From DASYLJ01 sp036009625 (lineage in GTDB: Bacteria; Desulfobacterota; Binatia; DP-6): a stretch of DNA of 64,000 bases. Position numbers and translations under genes: made by a program. This document shows, in pieces, positions 18,686 through 30,296 of the stretch (position 1 is its first letter; each line of letters opens with the position of its first letter). The notes beneath the pieces were generated by a model, which saw nothing but the letters and a program-made list of their open reading frames with translations, was not told the origin of the DNA and searched no databases. The DNA is taken from assembly GCA_036009625.1 (NCBI GenBank), contig DASYLJ010000166.1:1-64000 (forward strand). The letters run 5' to 3'.

Positions 18686-21600
18686 GGCGCTCCCGGCTCC
18701 AGCGCGGGGTCGTGTGGTCGCGACAGCACGCGGCGGCTGCGCTTCGCCAGCCGATCGAACGCCAGGTAGATGACGGGCGTCGTGTAGAGCGTCAGCACCT
18801 GGCTGACGATGAGGCCGCCGACGATGGCGATGCCGAGCGGGCGTCGCAGCTCGGCACCGACGCCGCTGCTGAGCGCCAGCGGCAGCGCGCCGAGCAGCGC
18901 CGCCATCGTCGTCATCATGATCGGCCGGAAGCGCAGCAGGCACGCCTGATAGATGGCGTCGGCCGCCGACTTGCCCTCGGTGCGCTCCGCGTCGAGCGCG
19001 AAGTCGATCATCATGATGGCGTTTTTCTTGACGATGCCGATCAGCAGGATGATGCCGATCAGCGCGATCACGTCGAACTCGGTGTTGCAGAGGATCAGGG
19101 CCAGGATGGCGCCGACGCCGGCCGAGGGCAGGGTGGAGAGGATCGTGATCGGGTGGATGTAGCTCTCGTAGAGCACGCCCAGCACGATGTAGACGGTGAC
19201 CAACGCGGCGAGGATCAGCACGGGCTCGTTCGCGAGCGAGGCGCGGAAGGCCTGCGCCGTGCCCTGGAAGCTGCCGCGGATGCTCGGCGGCATGCCGAGG
19301 TCGCGTGCGGTGGCCTCCACCGCGTCCACCGCCGCGCCGAGCGACACGCCCGGTGCCACGTCGAACGACAACGTCACGGCGGGGAACTGCGCCTGGTGGC
19401 TCACGACCAGCGGCGCCGTGCGCTCCTCGAGCTGGGTGACGGCGCGCAACGGCACCTGCGCACCGTCCGTGCCCTCGACGTAGAGGTCGCGCAGCCCGTC
19501 GGGGTGACGCTGGAACTCGGGCGCGACCTCGAGCACGACGCGGTACTGGTTCAGCTGCGTGAACATGGTCGAGATCTGGCGCTGGCCGAAGGCGTCGTAG
19601 AGCGTGTCGTCGATCGCCTGCGGCGTGATGCCGAGCCGCGACGCGGTGGTGCGGTCGATCTGCAACGACGCCTGCAGGCCGAGATCCTGCTGGTCGCTGC
19701 TGACGTCGCGCAGCTCGGGGCGCGCACGCAGCGCCTCCACCAGGCGCGGCGCCCAGGTGCGCAGCTCGGCGGCGTCGGGATCCTCGAGGCTGTACTGGTA
19801 CTGCGTGCGGCTGACGCGGTCCTCGACGGTGAGGTCCTGCACGGGCTGCAGGAAGAGCTGGATGCCGTGTACGTCGGCCAGCTTCGGCTGCAGCCGATGC
19901 ATGACGTCGACCGCCCCGTCGTCGCGCTGGTCGTGCTCCTTCAGGTTGATGAGGATGCGGCCGCTGTTGATCGTGGTGTTGGTGCCGTCGACGCCGATGA
20001 ACGACGACACGCTCTCCACGGCCGGGTCCTGCAGAATCACGCGCACCAGCGCCTGCTGCCGAACCGCCATGGCCGGGAACGAGATCGCCTGGGGCGCCTC
20101 GGAGATGCCGAGCAGGACGCCGGTGTCCTGCACCGGGAAGAAACCCTTCGGCACGATCACGAAGAGGACGATCGTCAGCACGAGGACGCCGGCGGCGACC
20201 AGCAGCGTCGCGCCCTGGCGCGCCAGCACCCAACGGAGCGAGGTGGCGTAGCCGTCGATGACGCGCTCGAGGGCGCGCTCCGAGACGCGGTAGAAGCGGC
20301 CCTGGCGCTCGGGCGGCGTGTGGCGGAGCAGGCGTGCGCACATCATCGGCGTCAGCGTCAGCGACACGACGGCCGAGATGAGGATGGTGACGCCGAGCGT
20401 GATCGCGAACTCGCGGAAGAGGCGGCCGACGACGTCGCCCATGAAGAGCAGCGGGATCAGCACGGCGATGAGCGACACCGTGAGCGAGAGGATGGTGAAG
20501 CCGATCTGCTCCGCGCCCTTCAACGCGGCGGCCAGCGGCGGCTCGCCGGCTTCGACGTAGCGCGCGACGTTCTCGATCATGACGATGGCGTCGTCGACGA
20601 CGAAGCCGGTGGCGATGGTGAGCGCCATCAGCGACAGGTTGTTCAGGCTGAAGCCGAGCAGGTACATGACGCCGAACGTGCCGACGAGCGACAGCGGCAC
20701 CGCCACCGCAGGAATGACGGTACCCGCGAGGTTGCGCAGGAAGAGGAAGATCACGACGACGACCAGCGCCACCGACAGCAGCAGCTCGAGCTGCACGTCC
20801 TCGACCGAGGCGCGGATGGTGCTGGTGCGGTCGGTGAGCACCGTCATGTGCACCGCCTGCGGCAGGGTGTGCTCGAGCTGCGGCAGCAGAGCGCGGATGC
20901 GGTCGACGACCTCGATGACGTTGGCGCCGGGCTGGCGCTGCACGTTCACGATCACCGCCGGCGTGTCGTTCATCCACGCCGCCTGCTTCACGTTCTCGGC
21001 GTCGTCGACGACGGCGGCGACGTCGGACAATCGCACCGGCGCGTTGTTGCGGTAGGCGATGACGAGCGGCCCGTAGGAGGCGCTCGTCAGCAGCTGGTCG
21101 TTTGCGCCGATCACCCACGACTGGTGCGGGCCGTCGAAGCCGCCCTTCGCCTGGTTGACGTTCGCGGCGGCGACGGCGGTGCGCACGTCCTCGAGCGACA
21201 GCCCGTAAGCGGCGAGCGCCGTGGGATTGGCGCGGATGCGCACGGCGGGACGCTGTCCGCCGCTGATGGAGACGAGGCCGACGCCGGGAATCTCGGCGAG
21301 TTTCTGGACGAGCCGCGTATCGGCGAGATCCTCGACCGCCGGCAGCGGCAGCGTGTCGGAGCTGAGCGCCAGGGTCAGGATCGGTGCGTCGGCCGGGTTC
21401 ACCTTGCTGTAGATCGGCGGGTTCGGGAGGTCGCGCGGCAGGTACGTGAAGGCCGCGTTGATGGCCGCCTGCACCTCCTGCTCGGCGACGTCGAGGCTCA
21501 GATCGAGCGCGAACTGCAGGGTGATGACGGAGCTGCCGCTCGAGCTGGTGGACGTCATCTGGCCGAGCCCAGGCATCTGTCCGAGCTGGCGCTCGAGCGG

Positions 21601-21795
21601 CGCGGTCACCGACGAGGCCATGACGTCGGGGCTGGCCCCCGGATAGAAGGTGAGCACCTGGATCGTCGGGTAGTCGACCTGGGGCAGGGCGGCGACGGGC
21701 AGCTGGCGATAGGCGACGATGCCGGCCAGCAGCAGCGCCGCCATGAGGAGCGTGGTGGCGACGGGCCGTAGGATGAACGGCCGCGAGAGGTTCAT
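18682..21795 (-). CDS. mdtB: RND multidrug efflux permease, first of the pair (MdtB-like)
   Basis: 1037 residues from ATG 21795 (MNLSRPFILRPVATTLLMAA). TM4 carries G-F-V-V-D-D-A-I-V-M-I-E-N and TM10 carries G-I-V-K-K-N-A-I-M-M-I-D, so the proton relay is intact. The family N-terminal S-R-P-F-I-x-R-P-V-A-T and the PQVDYPTIQV block are standard for HAE1 pumps. It is paralogous to the gene that follows, and the pair suggests a heteromeric MdtBC-type pump. It overlaps the adaptor upstream and the second pump downstream by four bases each. Confidence 0.93.
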   Translation of the reverse strand: MNLSRPFILRPVATTLLMAALLLAGIVAYRQLPVAALPQVDYPTIQVLTFYPGASPDVMASSVTAPLERQLGQMPGLGQMTSTSSSGSSVITLQFALDLSLDVAEQEVQAAINAAFTYLPRDLPNPPIYSKVNPADAPILTLALSSDTLPLPAVEDLADTRLVQKLAEIPGVGLVSISGGQRPAVRIRANPTALAAYGLSLEDVRTAVAAANVNQAKGGFDGPHQSWVIGANDQLLTSASYGPLVIAYRNNAPVRLSDVAAVVDDAENVKQAAWMNDTPAVIVNVQRQPGANVIEVVDRIRALLPQLEHTLPQAVHMTVLTDRTSTIRASVEDVQLELLLSVALVVVVIFLFLRNLAGTVIPAVAVPLSLVGTFGVMYLLGFSLNNLSLMALTIATGFVVDDAIVMIENVARYVEAGEPPLAAALKGAEQIGFTILSLTVSLIAVLIPLLFMGDVVGRLFREFAITLGVTILISAVVSLTLTPMMCARLLRHTPPERQGRFYRVSERALERVIDGYATSLRWVLARQGATLLVAAGVLVLTIVLFVIVPKGFFPVQDTGVLLGISEAPQAISFPAMAVRQQALVRVILQDPAVESVSSFIGVDGTNTTINSGRILINLKEHDQRDDGAVDVMHRLQPKLADVHGIQLFLQPVQDLTVEDRVSRTQYQYSLEDPDAAELRTWAPRLVEALRARPELRDVSSDQQDLGLQASLQIDRTTASRLGITPQAIDDTLYDAFGQRQISTMFTQLNQYRVVLEVAPEFQRHPDGLRDLYVEGTDGAQVPLRAVTQLEERTAPLVVSHQAQFPAVTLSFDVAPGVSLGAAVDAVEATARDLGMPPSIRGSFQGTAQAFRASLANEPVLILAALVTVYIVLGVLYESYIHPITILSTLPSAGVGAILALILCNTEFDVIALIGIILLIGIVKKNAIMMIDFALDAERTEGKSAADAIYQACLLRFRPIMMTTMAALLGALPLALSSGVGAELRRPLGIAIVGGLIVSQVLTLYTTPVIYLAFDRLAKRSRRVLSRPHDPALEPGAP

Positions 21796-22919
21796 GCGTG
21801 CGGCGCCTTCACCGCTACGGTGCTGCCGTCGCGCAGCCCTTCGGCGCCATCGACCACCACCGTCTCGCCCGGCTCGAGCCCCTGATCGATCGAGGTATCG
21901 TCGCCTGCGCCGATGCCGACCGTGACGGGCCGCATGCTCACCGTCTGCTCGGGGCCGACGACGTAGACGAAGGTGCCCTTGGTGCCGCGCTGCACGGCGG
22001 CGGTGGGGACCAGCGTCGCGTCGTGCTGGACGTCGAGCCGCAGCCGCGCGTTGACGAACTGATTCGGGAAGAGGGCGTCGTCCGTGTTGGGGAACTCGGC
22101 CTTCAGGCGCACCGTGCCGGTGGTGGGATCGATGCTGTTGTCGACGGTCAGCAGTGTCCCGGTGGTGAGCAGATGGGTCTGGGCACGATCCCACGCCTCC
22201 ACCGGCAACGGCTTGCCGTCGTGCAGCGCCCGCATGACGGGCGGCAGTGCGTCCTCGGGGATGGTGAACACCACGGCGATGGGCTGCATCTGCGTCAGCA
22301 CGACGAGCCCACCGGTATCGGTGGCGTGCACCATGTTGCCGGGGTCGACGAGGCGGAGGCCGAGGCGTCCGCTCACGGGGGCGGTGATGCGCGCGTAGGT
22401 GAGGTTCAGGCTCGCGTCGTCGACCTGCGCCTGGTCGATCTTCACCGCGGCCTCGTACTGCGCGACCAGCGATACCTGCGTGTCGCGCTGCTGCGTCGGC
22501 GCCGAGTCCTGTGCGACGAGCGTGCGGTAGCGCTGCAGATCGACGCGGGCGTTGGCGAGCAGGGCCTGGTCGCGCGCGAGCTGGCCCTGCGCCTGGGCGC
22601 GCTGCACCTCGAACGGACGGGGGTCGATCTCGGCGAGCAGGTCGCCGGCGTGGACGGTCTGGCCCTCGGTGAAGTGCACGGCCATCAGCTGGCCGTCGAC
22701 GCGGGAGCGGACGGTGACGGTGGCGAGCGGGGTGACGCTGCCGATCCCGCCCACGTACACCGGCAGGTCACCGCGCCGCGCGGTGGCGACCGCGACCGGC
22801 ACGGCACGCGCCGCAGGGCGCGCCGCCGTGTCGGCGCCGGTGCCCGGATGCCACAGACGCCAGGCGACGACGACCACCAGGAGCAGGACGGCGAGGAGAA
22901 CGATCCGTCGTCGCGTCAT
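21792..22919 (-). CDS. mdtA: RND periplasmic adaptor (membrane fusion protein, MdtA-like)
   Basis: 375 residues. An N-terminal signal anchor (about 5-22) is followed by the lipoyl-like half motif V-R-S-R-V-D-G-Q-L, a coiled-coil hairpin (about 110-165), the second lipoyl half R-I-T-A-P-V-S-G-R-L-G and the beta-barrel domain. It bridges the RND pump and the outer-membrane channel. The stop overlaps the first RND start and its own start overlaps the TetR stop (ATGA both times). Confidence 0.93.
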   Translation of the reverse strand: MTRRRIVLLAVLLLVVVVAWRLWHPGTGADTAARPAARAVPVAVATARRGDLPVYVGGIGSVTPLATVTVRSRVDGQLMAVHFTEGQTVHAGDLLAEIDPRPFEVQRAQAQGQLARDQALLANARVDLQRYRTLVAQDSAPTQQRDTQVSLVAQYEAAVKIDQAQVDDASLNLTYARITAPVSGRLGLRLVDPGNMVHATDTGGLVVLTQMQPIAVVFTIPEDALPPVMRALHDGKPLPVEAWDRAQTHLLTTGTLLTVDNSIDPTTGTVRLKAEFPNTDDALFPNQFVNARLRLDVQHDATLVPTAAVQRGTKGTFVYVVGPEQTVSMRPVTVGIGAGDDTSIDQGLEPGETVVVDGAEGLRDGSTVAVKAPHA

Positions 22920-23557
22920 GCGCGCCTCCGTGGTCGTGGGCGCAGCCCGGCGACGGCGCCCAACGTGAAGCGCGTCACGTGGTCGGCGATGCGGGGAATC
23001 TCGCTGGTGGGCGCGAGCTCGGGATAGATGCGGGTGACGACGGCGGCGCTGTTACGGAAGAAGGCGCACTGCGCGACGACGCTGATGGTGCACAGGCGCA
23101 CCGTCTCGTCGGACGCTCCCGGGCCGAGCAGCTCGCGGATGATGGTGCCGAGGCGCTCGTGGGTGGCGCGCCATCGCCGGCGCACCAGCCGGTCGAGCAC
23201 CGGCGTGGGGTCGATCATCTCGCGCGCCATGAGCTTCGCGGTCCAGGCGGGCCGGCCGCTGTCGAGAAGTCGGGTCAGGAACGAGGTGATGTTCTCCCGG
23301 AGGCGATCCTCGGCGGTGGTGTCCGCGGCGTTGCTCGGCGTCGGGTCGGGACGGGCGTGATGCTCGGCATAGTCGAAGACGGCCGAGTACAGGCCGTCCT
23401 TGTCACCGAAGTGGTAGTGGACCGCGGCGATGTTGGCGCGGGCGCGCCGGCAGATCGCCTGGATCGTGGCATCGCGATAGCCGTGCTCGGCGAACATGTC
23501 GGCGGCCGCTTCGAGCAGACGCTGCCGGGTGGCAGCCGAGCGTTCGGCCTGAGTCAT
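22916..23557 (-). CDS. TetR/CecR-like regulator of the efflux operon
   Basis: 213 residues with an N-terminal TetR helix-turn-helix (about 10-55; A-T-I-Q-A-I-C-R-R-A-R-A-N-I-A-A-V-H-Y-H-F) and a C-terminal domain of the DUF1956/CecR type with the A-x-K-L-M-A-R-E-M-I-D-P-T block. It is the first gene of the efflux operon and is coupled to the adaptor by an ATGA overlap. An inverted repeat immediately upstream is its likely operator, implying autorepression and ligand-induced expression of the whole pump. Confidence 0.9.
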   Translation of the reverse strand: MTQAERSAATRQRLLEAAADMFAEHGYRDATIQAICRRARANIAAVHYHFGDKDGLYSAVFDYAEHHARPDPTPSNAADTTAEDRLRENITSFLTRLLDSGRPAWTAKLMAREMIDPTPVLDRLVRRRWRATHERLGTIIRELLGPGASDETVRLCTISVVAQCAFFRNSAAVVTRIYPELAPTSEIPRIADHVTRFTLGAVAGLRPRPRRRA

Positions 23558-23561
23558 TGAA

Positions 23562-23584
23562 ATGAGCTTTTGAATTGCTCATTG
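23562..23584. promoter_or_regulatory. Inverted-repeat operator candidate for the efflux operon
   Basis: AATGAGC and GCTCATT (23562-23568 and 23578-23584) form perfect 7-bp arms around 9 bases, five bases upstream of the tetR start. A TTGACA hexamer reads on the minus strand at 23595-23590, so the repeat would sit within the promoter. This position and symmetry fit a TetR-family dimer site. Confidence 0.6.
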
Positions 23585-23590
23585 GATATG

Positions 23591-25606
<2,016 letters not shown>

Positions 25607-25632
25607 GGGCGCCCGTCACATAGCGCATCCGC

Positions 25633-25650
25633 CCGGCGGGGCCACGCCGG
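25633..25650. terminator. Possible hairpin terminator
   Basis: CCGGCG and CGCCGG arms surround a six-base loop in the 60-base gap between the subtilase stop (25667) and the Tgt-fusion start (25606), both on the minus strand. There is no T-tract, so termination is only a possibility. Confidence 0.3.
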
Positions 25651-25666
25651 TCCGCCGGTCCGGGAC

Positions 25667-27583
25667 CTACTGCACGCGTGCCAGCGTGAGATCGACGGCC
25701 GAGCGCTCGCCGCGGCCCACGCTGACGGCAGTGCGGGCGAAGAGCTCGCCGGCATCGTCGATGGCGCCGTCGCCATCGCGATCCGAGCCGGCGATGAGCC
25801 CGTACTCGCCGGCGGTGACCTCGCCGAAGTCGAAGCGGCCCTCGACGTCCGCGTCCACCGTGGCCGTCACGGTACCGTTCGACGGGTCGATGAGGCGCAC
25901 GACGACGCGGTCCTGCGCGGGCGGGAGCGGCGGAGTCGGCGCCTCCGCGTCGCGCGCCGCCGCGGCGAGCACCGCCTTGTGCGCATCGATGAGTCCGTCG
26001 GCATCGGTGAGCGCCCCCGCGCGCAGCAGCGCATCGAGTGCATCCGGCGACAGGCGCGCGCCGCCATGCGTCTCCATGAACGCTGCCTGCATGAGGGCGA
26101 CGACGCCCGTCACGTGCGGTGCCGCCATCGAGGTCCCCTGCAGGAAGCCGAAGACGAAGGTGACGGCGTTGCCGGTGTCGTCGCCGAGCGTCGAGAGGAC
26201 ACCGTCGGCGAAGCCGTCGCGGTCGGTATCGGCGCGGGTGTCGCCGCCGGGAGCGGCCACGTCCACCACGGTACCGAAGTTCGAGTAGAAGGCGCGTGCC
26301 CCGCTCGGATCGACTGCGCTCACGCAGACGACCTCGGAGAAGGCTGCCGGCGTGAAGCCGGACGCATCGACCGCGTCGTTGCCGGCGGCGACGACGACGA
26401 TCGTGCCGGCCGCACGCGCGTCCTGGATCGCCTCGTGCATCGCCGGCGACTGTCCGGGGCCGCCGAGGCTCATGTTGACGACGTCGGCGCGCTGGGCGGG
26501 CAGGGTACCGGAGACGTTCGCCAGGCCGGCGGCGAAGCGGATCGCCTGTGCGATGTCGAAGTCGGTGCCACCGCCGCGGCCGAGCGCACGCAGCGGCATG
26601 ATGCGCGCGTTCCAGTCGATGCCGGCGACGCCGACGCCGTTGTCGGTCGAGGCCCCGATGGTGCCGGCGACGTGTGTGCCGTGGAACGACGACGGCGTGC
26701 CTGGCCCGCCGTCGCCGACGTCGAACGGATCGGCGTCGATGCCGTCACCGTCGCCGGCGATCGCGGGGTCGGAGATGAAGTCGAAGCCGGGGACGAGGCG
26801 CGTCGGGGCGATGTCGGGATGGGTCGTCAGCAACCCGGTGTCGATCACGGCGACGACGACGTCGGGCGATCCGATCGTCACGTCCCACGCTGCCGGGAGC
26901 GAGATCATCGGGTAGTGCCACTGCAGGGGAAGGAACGGGTCGTTCGGGATGCGGAGCGCGTGGCGCCGGTAGTTCGGCTGTGCCCAGAGGACCTCGGGAC
27001 GTTCGCGCACGGTGCGGACGGTGTCGAGCACCGCGGCTCCCGGTGGGACGGCGTACAGCGCTCCGCCACGGCCGTGCGGATCGCCCCAGAGCTTCGCGGC
27101 GGCGAGATCGCTCGTGGACGGCGCGCCGTCGCGCAGTCGCACGATCATCTCGCCGGTGACGACGTCGGCGCCGGGCTCGTCGGTGGGGGCGGGGAGGATC
27201 ACGCGGCCCGCGAGCGATCCGGTCGCGGCGGCGACGAACGACGTGCGGCGCCCGGCGCGTCGGGCGCGGAGCACGCCCGTCACGGTGGTGCAGTCGGACG
27301 GGTTCGCGGTGACGACGACGCGGACCCGGCCCGTGATCCGCGTGCAGGCGCGGAAGACGGCCTTCACCCGGGCACGAGCCCCACGCGCCGTGGCGGTGCC
27401 GCAGCCGTCGAGCGCGACGGTGCCGTCGGCGATCGTCACGTGCTCGGGAGCAGCCGCGGCGCCGAGGGCCATACCCGTGACACGGTACGTGCCGGGGCAC
27501 GGAAATGCGGCGTGCGCAGTGGTCGTCATGACGGCGACCAGCCCGATCGCCGCAAGGAGCATCCCCAGTCCGGTCCGTCGCAT
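25667..27583 (-). CDS. Secreted subtilisin-like serine protease (S8)
   Basis: 638 residues from ATG 27583, which follows an AGGGGAGG ribosome-binding site. A signal peptide (1-25) leads into a beta-rich N-terminal domain (about 27-130) and an S8 propeptide-like region with VPGAA-type and VLWAQPNY-type elements. The catalytic triad is D248 (A-V-I-D-T-G), H301 (S-S-F-H-G-T-H-V-A-G) and S485 (G-T-S-M-A-A-P-H-V); N402 is the likely oxyanion residue. The C-terminal ~70 residues resemble a Gly/Asp-rich carboxypeptidase-regulatory-like domain with a D-x-D-x-D-G calcium motif. It is divergent from the acyltransferase-like gene. Confidence 0.92.
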   Translation of the reverse strand: MRRTGLGMLLAAIGLVAVMTTTAHAAFPCPGTYRVTGMALGAAAAPEHVTIADGTVALDGCGTATARGARARVKAVFRACTRITGRVRVVVTANPSDCTTVTGVLRARRAGRRTSFVAAATGSLAGRVILPAPTDEPGADVVTGEMIVRLRDGAPSTSDLAAAKLWGDPHGRGGALYAVPPGAAVLDTVRTVRERPEVLWAQPNYRRHALRIPNDPFLPLQWHYPMISLPAAWDVTIGSPDVVVAVIDTGLLTTHPDIAPTRLVPGFDFISDPAIAGDGDGIDADPFDVGDGGPGTPSSFHGTHVAGTIGASTDNGVGVAGIDWNARIMPLRALGRGGGTDFDIAQAIRFAAGLANVSGTLPAQRADVVNMSLGGPGQSPAMHEAIQDARAAGTIVVVAAGNDAVDASGFTPAAFSEVVCVSAVDPSGARAFYSNFGTVVDVAAPGGDTRADTDRDGFADGVLSTLGDDTGNAVTFVFGFLQGTSMAAPHVTGVVALMQAAFMETHGGARLSPDALDALLRAGALTDADGLIDAHKAVLAAAARDAEAPTPPLPPAQDRVVVRLIDPSNGTVTATVDADVEGRFDFGEVTAGEYGLIAGSDRDGDGAIDDAGELFARTAVSVGRGERSAVDLTLARVQ

Positions 27584-27702
27584 GTCGGCCTCCCCTGGGA
27601 CCGCTTCGGTCCCGCTGTCCTGGGGTACGCGCGACTCGTCGGGGCGGATGCAGGATCGCCCGTACGGTGGCATCGGCTCGCGCGTGCGCGCCAGGTGACG
27701 AC

Positions 27703-28836
27703 GTGACCACCGAGCGCAACGACGCCATCGACGTCCTTCGAGGCAGCGTGATGATCCTCATGGCGCTCGACCACACGCGCATGTTCTTCGGCACCGAGGT
27801 CGATCTGCAGACGGCGCCGCCCGTGCTCTTCCTCACGCGCTGGATCACCCATTTCTGCGCCCCCGTCTTCGTGCTGCTCGCCGGCATGGCGGCGTATCTG
27901 CACGGACGCCGGCACGATTCCACGCGTGCCCTGTCGTGGTACCTGCTGACGCGCGGCCTCTGGCTCGTCCTCCTCGAGATGACCGTCGTGAAGGCGGCGT
28001 GGATCTTCTACCTCGGCCCGGAGATCATGGTGCTGCAGGTGATCTGGGCGATCGGCATGTCGATGGTGGTGTTGGCAGGGCTGGTGTGGCTGCCGCGTGC
28101 CGTCGTCGCCCTGTTCGCGGTCGTGCTCGTCGTCGGCCACAACCTGCTCGATGCCGTGCCCGCGGACGCGTTCGGATCGTTGGGCTGGCTCTGGACGCTG
28201 CTGCACGCGCCGGGACGGCTGGCGCCGTTCGACGGCGCGCGCTGGCTCGTGATCTACCCGCTCGTACCGTGGATCGCGGTGATGGCGGCGGGGTACCTGC
28301 TCGGCCCGTGGGCGGCGCGTCCCCGTGCCGAACGACGGGCGCGCTTTCTCCGCACCGGCGCGCTGCTCCTCGTCGGCTTCGTCGTGCTGCGGGCGACGAA
28401 TCTCTACGGTGACCCGCATCCCTGGACGACGGCGAGCGGGCCGGTCCGCGCGCTGCTCGCCTTCGTCGACTGCCAGAAATATCCGCCCTCGTTGCTCTTC
28501 CTCGCGATGACGCTCGGGCCCGCGCTCTGCGTGCTCGCCTGGCTGGATCGCCCGCTCGGACGGTGGGCGCGCGCCGTCGCCGTCTACGGGCGCGTCCCGC
28601 TCTTCTACTACGTGATGCACCTGCTCGTGCTGCACCTGCTCGCGGTCGCGCTCGCGTGGCCCGAGTCGGGCGTCGGTGCCATTTCGCGTGGCTTCATCGT
28701 CGGCGAGTCGCTGGCGTACCCACTGCCCGCGATCTATGCGCTCTGGCTCATGGTCGTGCTCACGCTCTATCCCGCCTGCCGCTGGTTCGCCGACGTCAAA
28801 CGAGGCAGTCAGTCCCCCTGGATGAGCTACCTGTGA
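27703..28836 (+). CDS. DUF1624/HGSNAT-like multi-pass membrane protein
   Basis: About 377 residues from GTG 27703 (VTTERNDAIDVLRGSVMILMALDHTRMFF), with 9-10 membrane segments. The opening R-N-x-A-I-D-V-L-R-G...M-A-L-D-H-T-R block is characteristic of DUF1624/heparan-alpha-glucosaminide acetyltransferase-like membrane acyltransferases. The substrate is unknown. An in-frame GTG at 27667 is an alternative start. The stop overlaps the M28 peptidase start (GTGA), so the two genes form an operon. Confidence 0.85.
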   Translation: MTTERNDAIDVLRGSVMILMALDHTRMFFGTEVDLQTAPPVLFLTRWITHFCAPVFVLLAGMAAYLHGRRHDSTRALSWYLLTRGLWLVLLEMTVVKAAWIFYLGPEIMVLQVIWAIGMSMVVLAGLVWLPRAVVALFAVVLVVGHNLLDAVPADAFGSLGWLWTLLHAPGRLAPFDGARWLVIYPLVPWIAVMAAGYLLGPWAARPRAERRARFLRTGALLLVGFVVLRATNLYGDPHPWTTASGPVRALLAFVDCQKYPPSLLFLAMTLGPALCVLAWLDRPLGRWARAVAVYGRVPLFYYVMHLLVLHLLAVALAWPESGVGAISRGFIVGESLAYPLPAIYALWLMVVLTLYPACRWFADVKRGSQSPWMSYL

Positions 28837-30194
28837 GGCGCGCGCTGGTCGCCGTCGCCGCCGTCTTCTGCGCCTGCGGCACGCATCGTCCGCCGCCGCC
28901 CCTCGTCTCCGAGCCCGTCGCCGCGGCGGCAGCGCAGATCGCGGCCGCATCGGAGCGCACGCCCGACGACGCCTGGACGCGGCTCGAGGCGCTGGTCGAC
29001 GGCTACGGGCACCGCATCACGGGCTCGGCGGCGCTCGAGGCGTCGCTGCGCTGGGCGGCGGGCCAGATGCGCGACATCGGGCTCACCGACGTGCGTCTCG
29101 AGCCGGTCGACGTCGCACACTGGGGGCGCGGCGAGGAACGCGCCCGCATCGTGCAGCCCGTCGATCGTCCGATGGTGCTGCTCGGGCTCGGCGGCAGCGT
29201 CGGCACGCGGGGCACGGTGCGCGCACCGGTGACGGCGTTCGACAGTCTGGATGCGCTCCGCGCCAGCACCGATCGGCTCGACGGCCGGATCGCCTTCGTC
29301 GATCACCACATGCCGGCGTACGACGAGGCGACCGCGAACCCGGGCTATCGGCAGGGCGTGCAGGCGCGGCTGCATGCTGCGTCCGAAGCGGGCCGACGGG
29401 GCGCCGTCGCCGTCCTCGTCCGCTCGGTGACGGCGACGAGCCTACGCACGCCCCACACCGGTGCGCTCGCGTACGACGAGGGCGTGCCGAAGATTCCCGC
29501 CGCGGCGATCACGCTCGAAGACGCCGATCTCCTGGCGCGGCTGGCGCGTCGCGGTCCGGTCGACGTCGAGCTGTTCCTCGGCGCGCGCACGCTGCCCGAT
29601 GCCCCGAGCGGCAACGTCGTCGGCGAGCTGCGCGGACGCGAGCGGCCCGACGAGATCGTGCTCCTGGGTGCGCACATCGACTCGTGGGACGTAGGGCAGG
29701 GTGCCTCCGACGACGGCGCGGGCTGCATTGCCGTGATGGAGGCCGTCCGGCTCCTGCGCGCGGCGGGGCTCGCCCCACGCCGGACCATTCGCGTCGTGCT
29801 CTTCACCGGCGAGGAGTACGGCCTGTCGGGGGCGCGCGCGTATCACGCACGGCACGGTGGCGAGCGCCACACGGCGGCGTTCGAGACCGACTACGGCATG
29901 GCAGCACCCGAGGCGATCGGCGTCGGCAGCGACGTGCGCGTGCAGGCGATGGCGCCACTCCTGCCGGCGTTCGCGCGCTTCGGCATCCGCGAATTCCGCC
30001 CGCACGGGTTCGGGTCCGACGTGCAACCGCTCGTCGATGGTGGTGCAGCGGCCTACGACCTCGAGCCCGACGGGCGGCACTACTTCGACATCCATCACAC
30101 GCCGGCGGACACGCTCGACAAGATCCGTCCAGAGGATCTGCGTCGGAACGCGGCGGCGATCGCGCTGCTGGCGTGGGTGCTGGCGGAGGAGTGA
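28833..30194 (+). CDS. M28 family aminopeptidase with PA-type insertion, exported
   Basis: 453 residues starting at GTG 28833, which overlaps the preceding stop. The N-terminus is a signal peptide with a weak lipobox (V-F-C-A-C-G). M28 metal ligands are visible in G-A-H-I-D-S-W-D, S-D-D-G-A-G, T-G-E-E-Y-G, F-E-T-D-Y-G and D-I-H-H-T-P-A-D-T. An inserted segment before the catalytic core (about 100-220) looks like a protease-associated domain. It is probably a carboxypeptidase Q/aminopeptidase-like peptidase in the periplasm or on the outer surface. Confidence 0.9.
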   Translation: MRRALVAVAAVFCACGTHRPPPPLVSEPVAAAAAQIAAASERTPDDAWTRLEALVDGYGHRITGSAALEASLRWAAGQMRDIGLTDVRLEPVDVAHWGRGEERARIVQPVDRPMVLLGLGGSVGTRGTVRAPVTAFDSLDALRASTDRLDGRIAFVDHHMPAYDEATANPGYRQGVQARLHAASEAGRRGAVAVLVRSVTATSLRTPHTGALAYDEGVPKIPAAAITLEDADLLARLARRGPVDVELFLGARTLPDAPSGNVVGELRGRERPDEIVLLGAHIDSWDVGQGASDDGAGCIAVMEAVRLLRAAGLAPRRTIRVVLFTGEEYGLSGARAYHARHGGERHTAAFETDYGMAAPEAIGVGSDVRVQAMAPLLPAFARFGIREFRPHGFGSDVQPLVDGGAAAYDLEPDGRHYFDIHHTPADTLDKIRPEDLRRNAAAIALLAWVLAEE

Positions 30195-30296
30195 GTCGCG
30201 GTGGCTGGGACGGGCTCGAGTGTCCGGTAGCTGACGGCGCGACGCACATTGCAAGTGTCATTCGCAGCGCGCTAGAACGCCGGGCCCAGAGGCCGT

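Noticed and set aside
18712..21771. 1019-residue plus-strand frame
   Set aside because: Antisense of the RND pump gene, with no recognisable domain.
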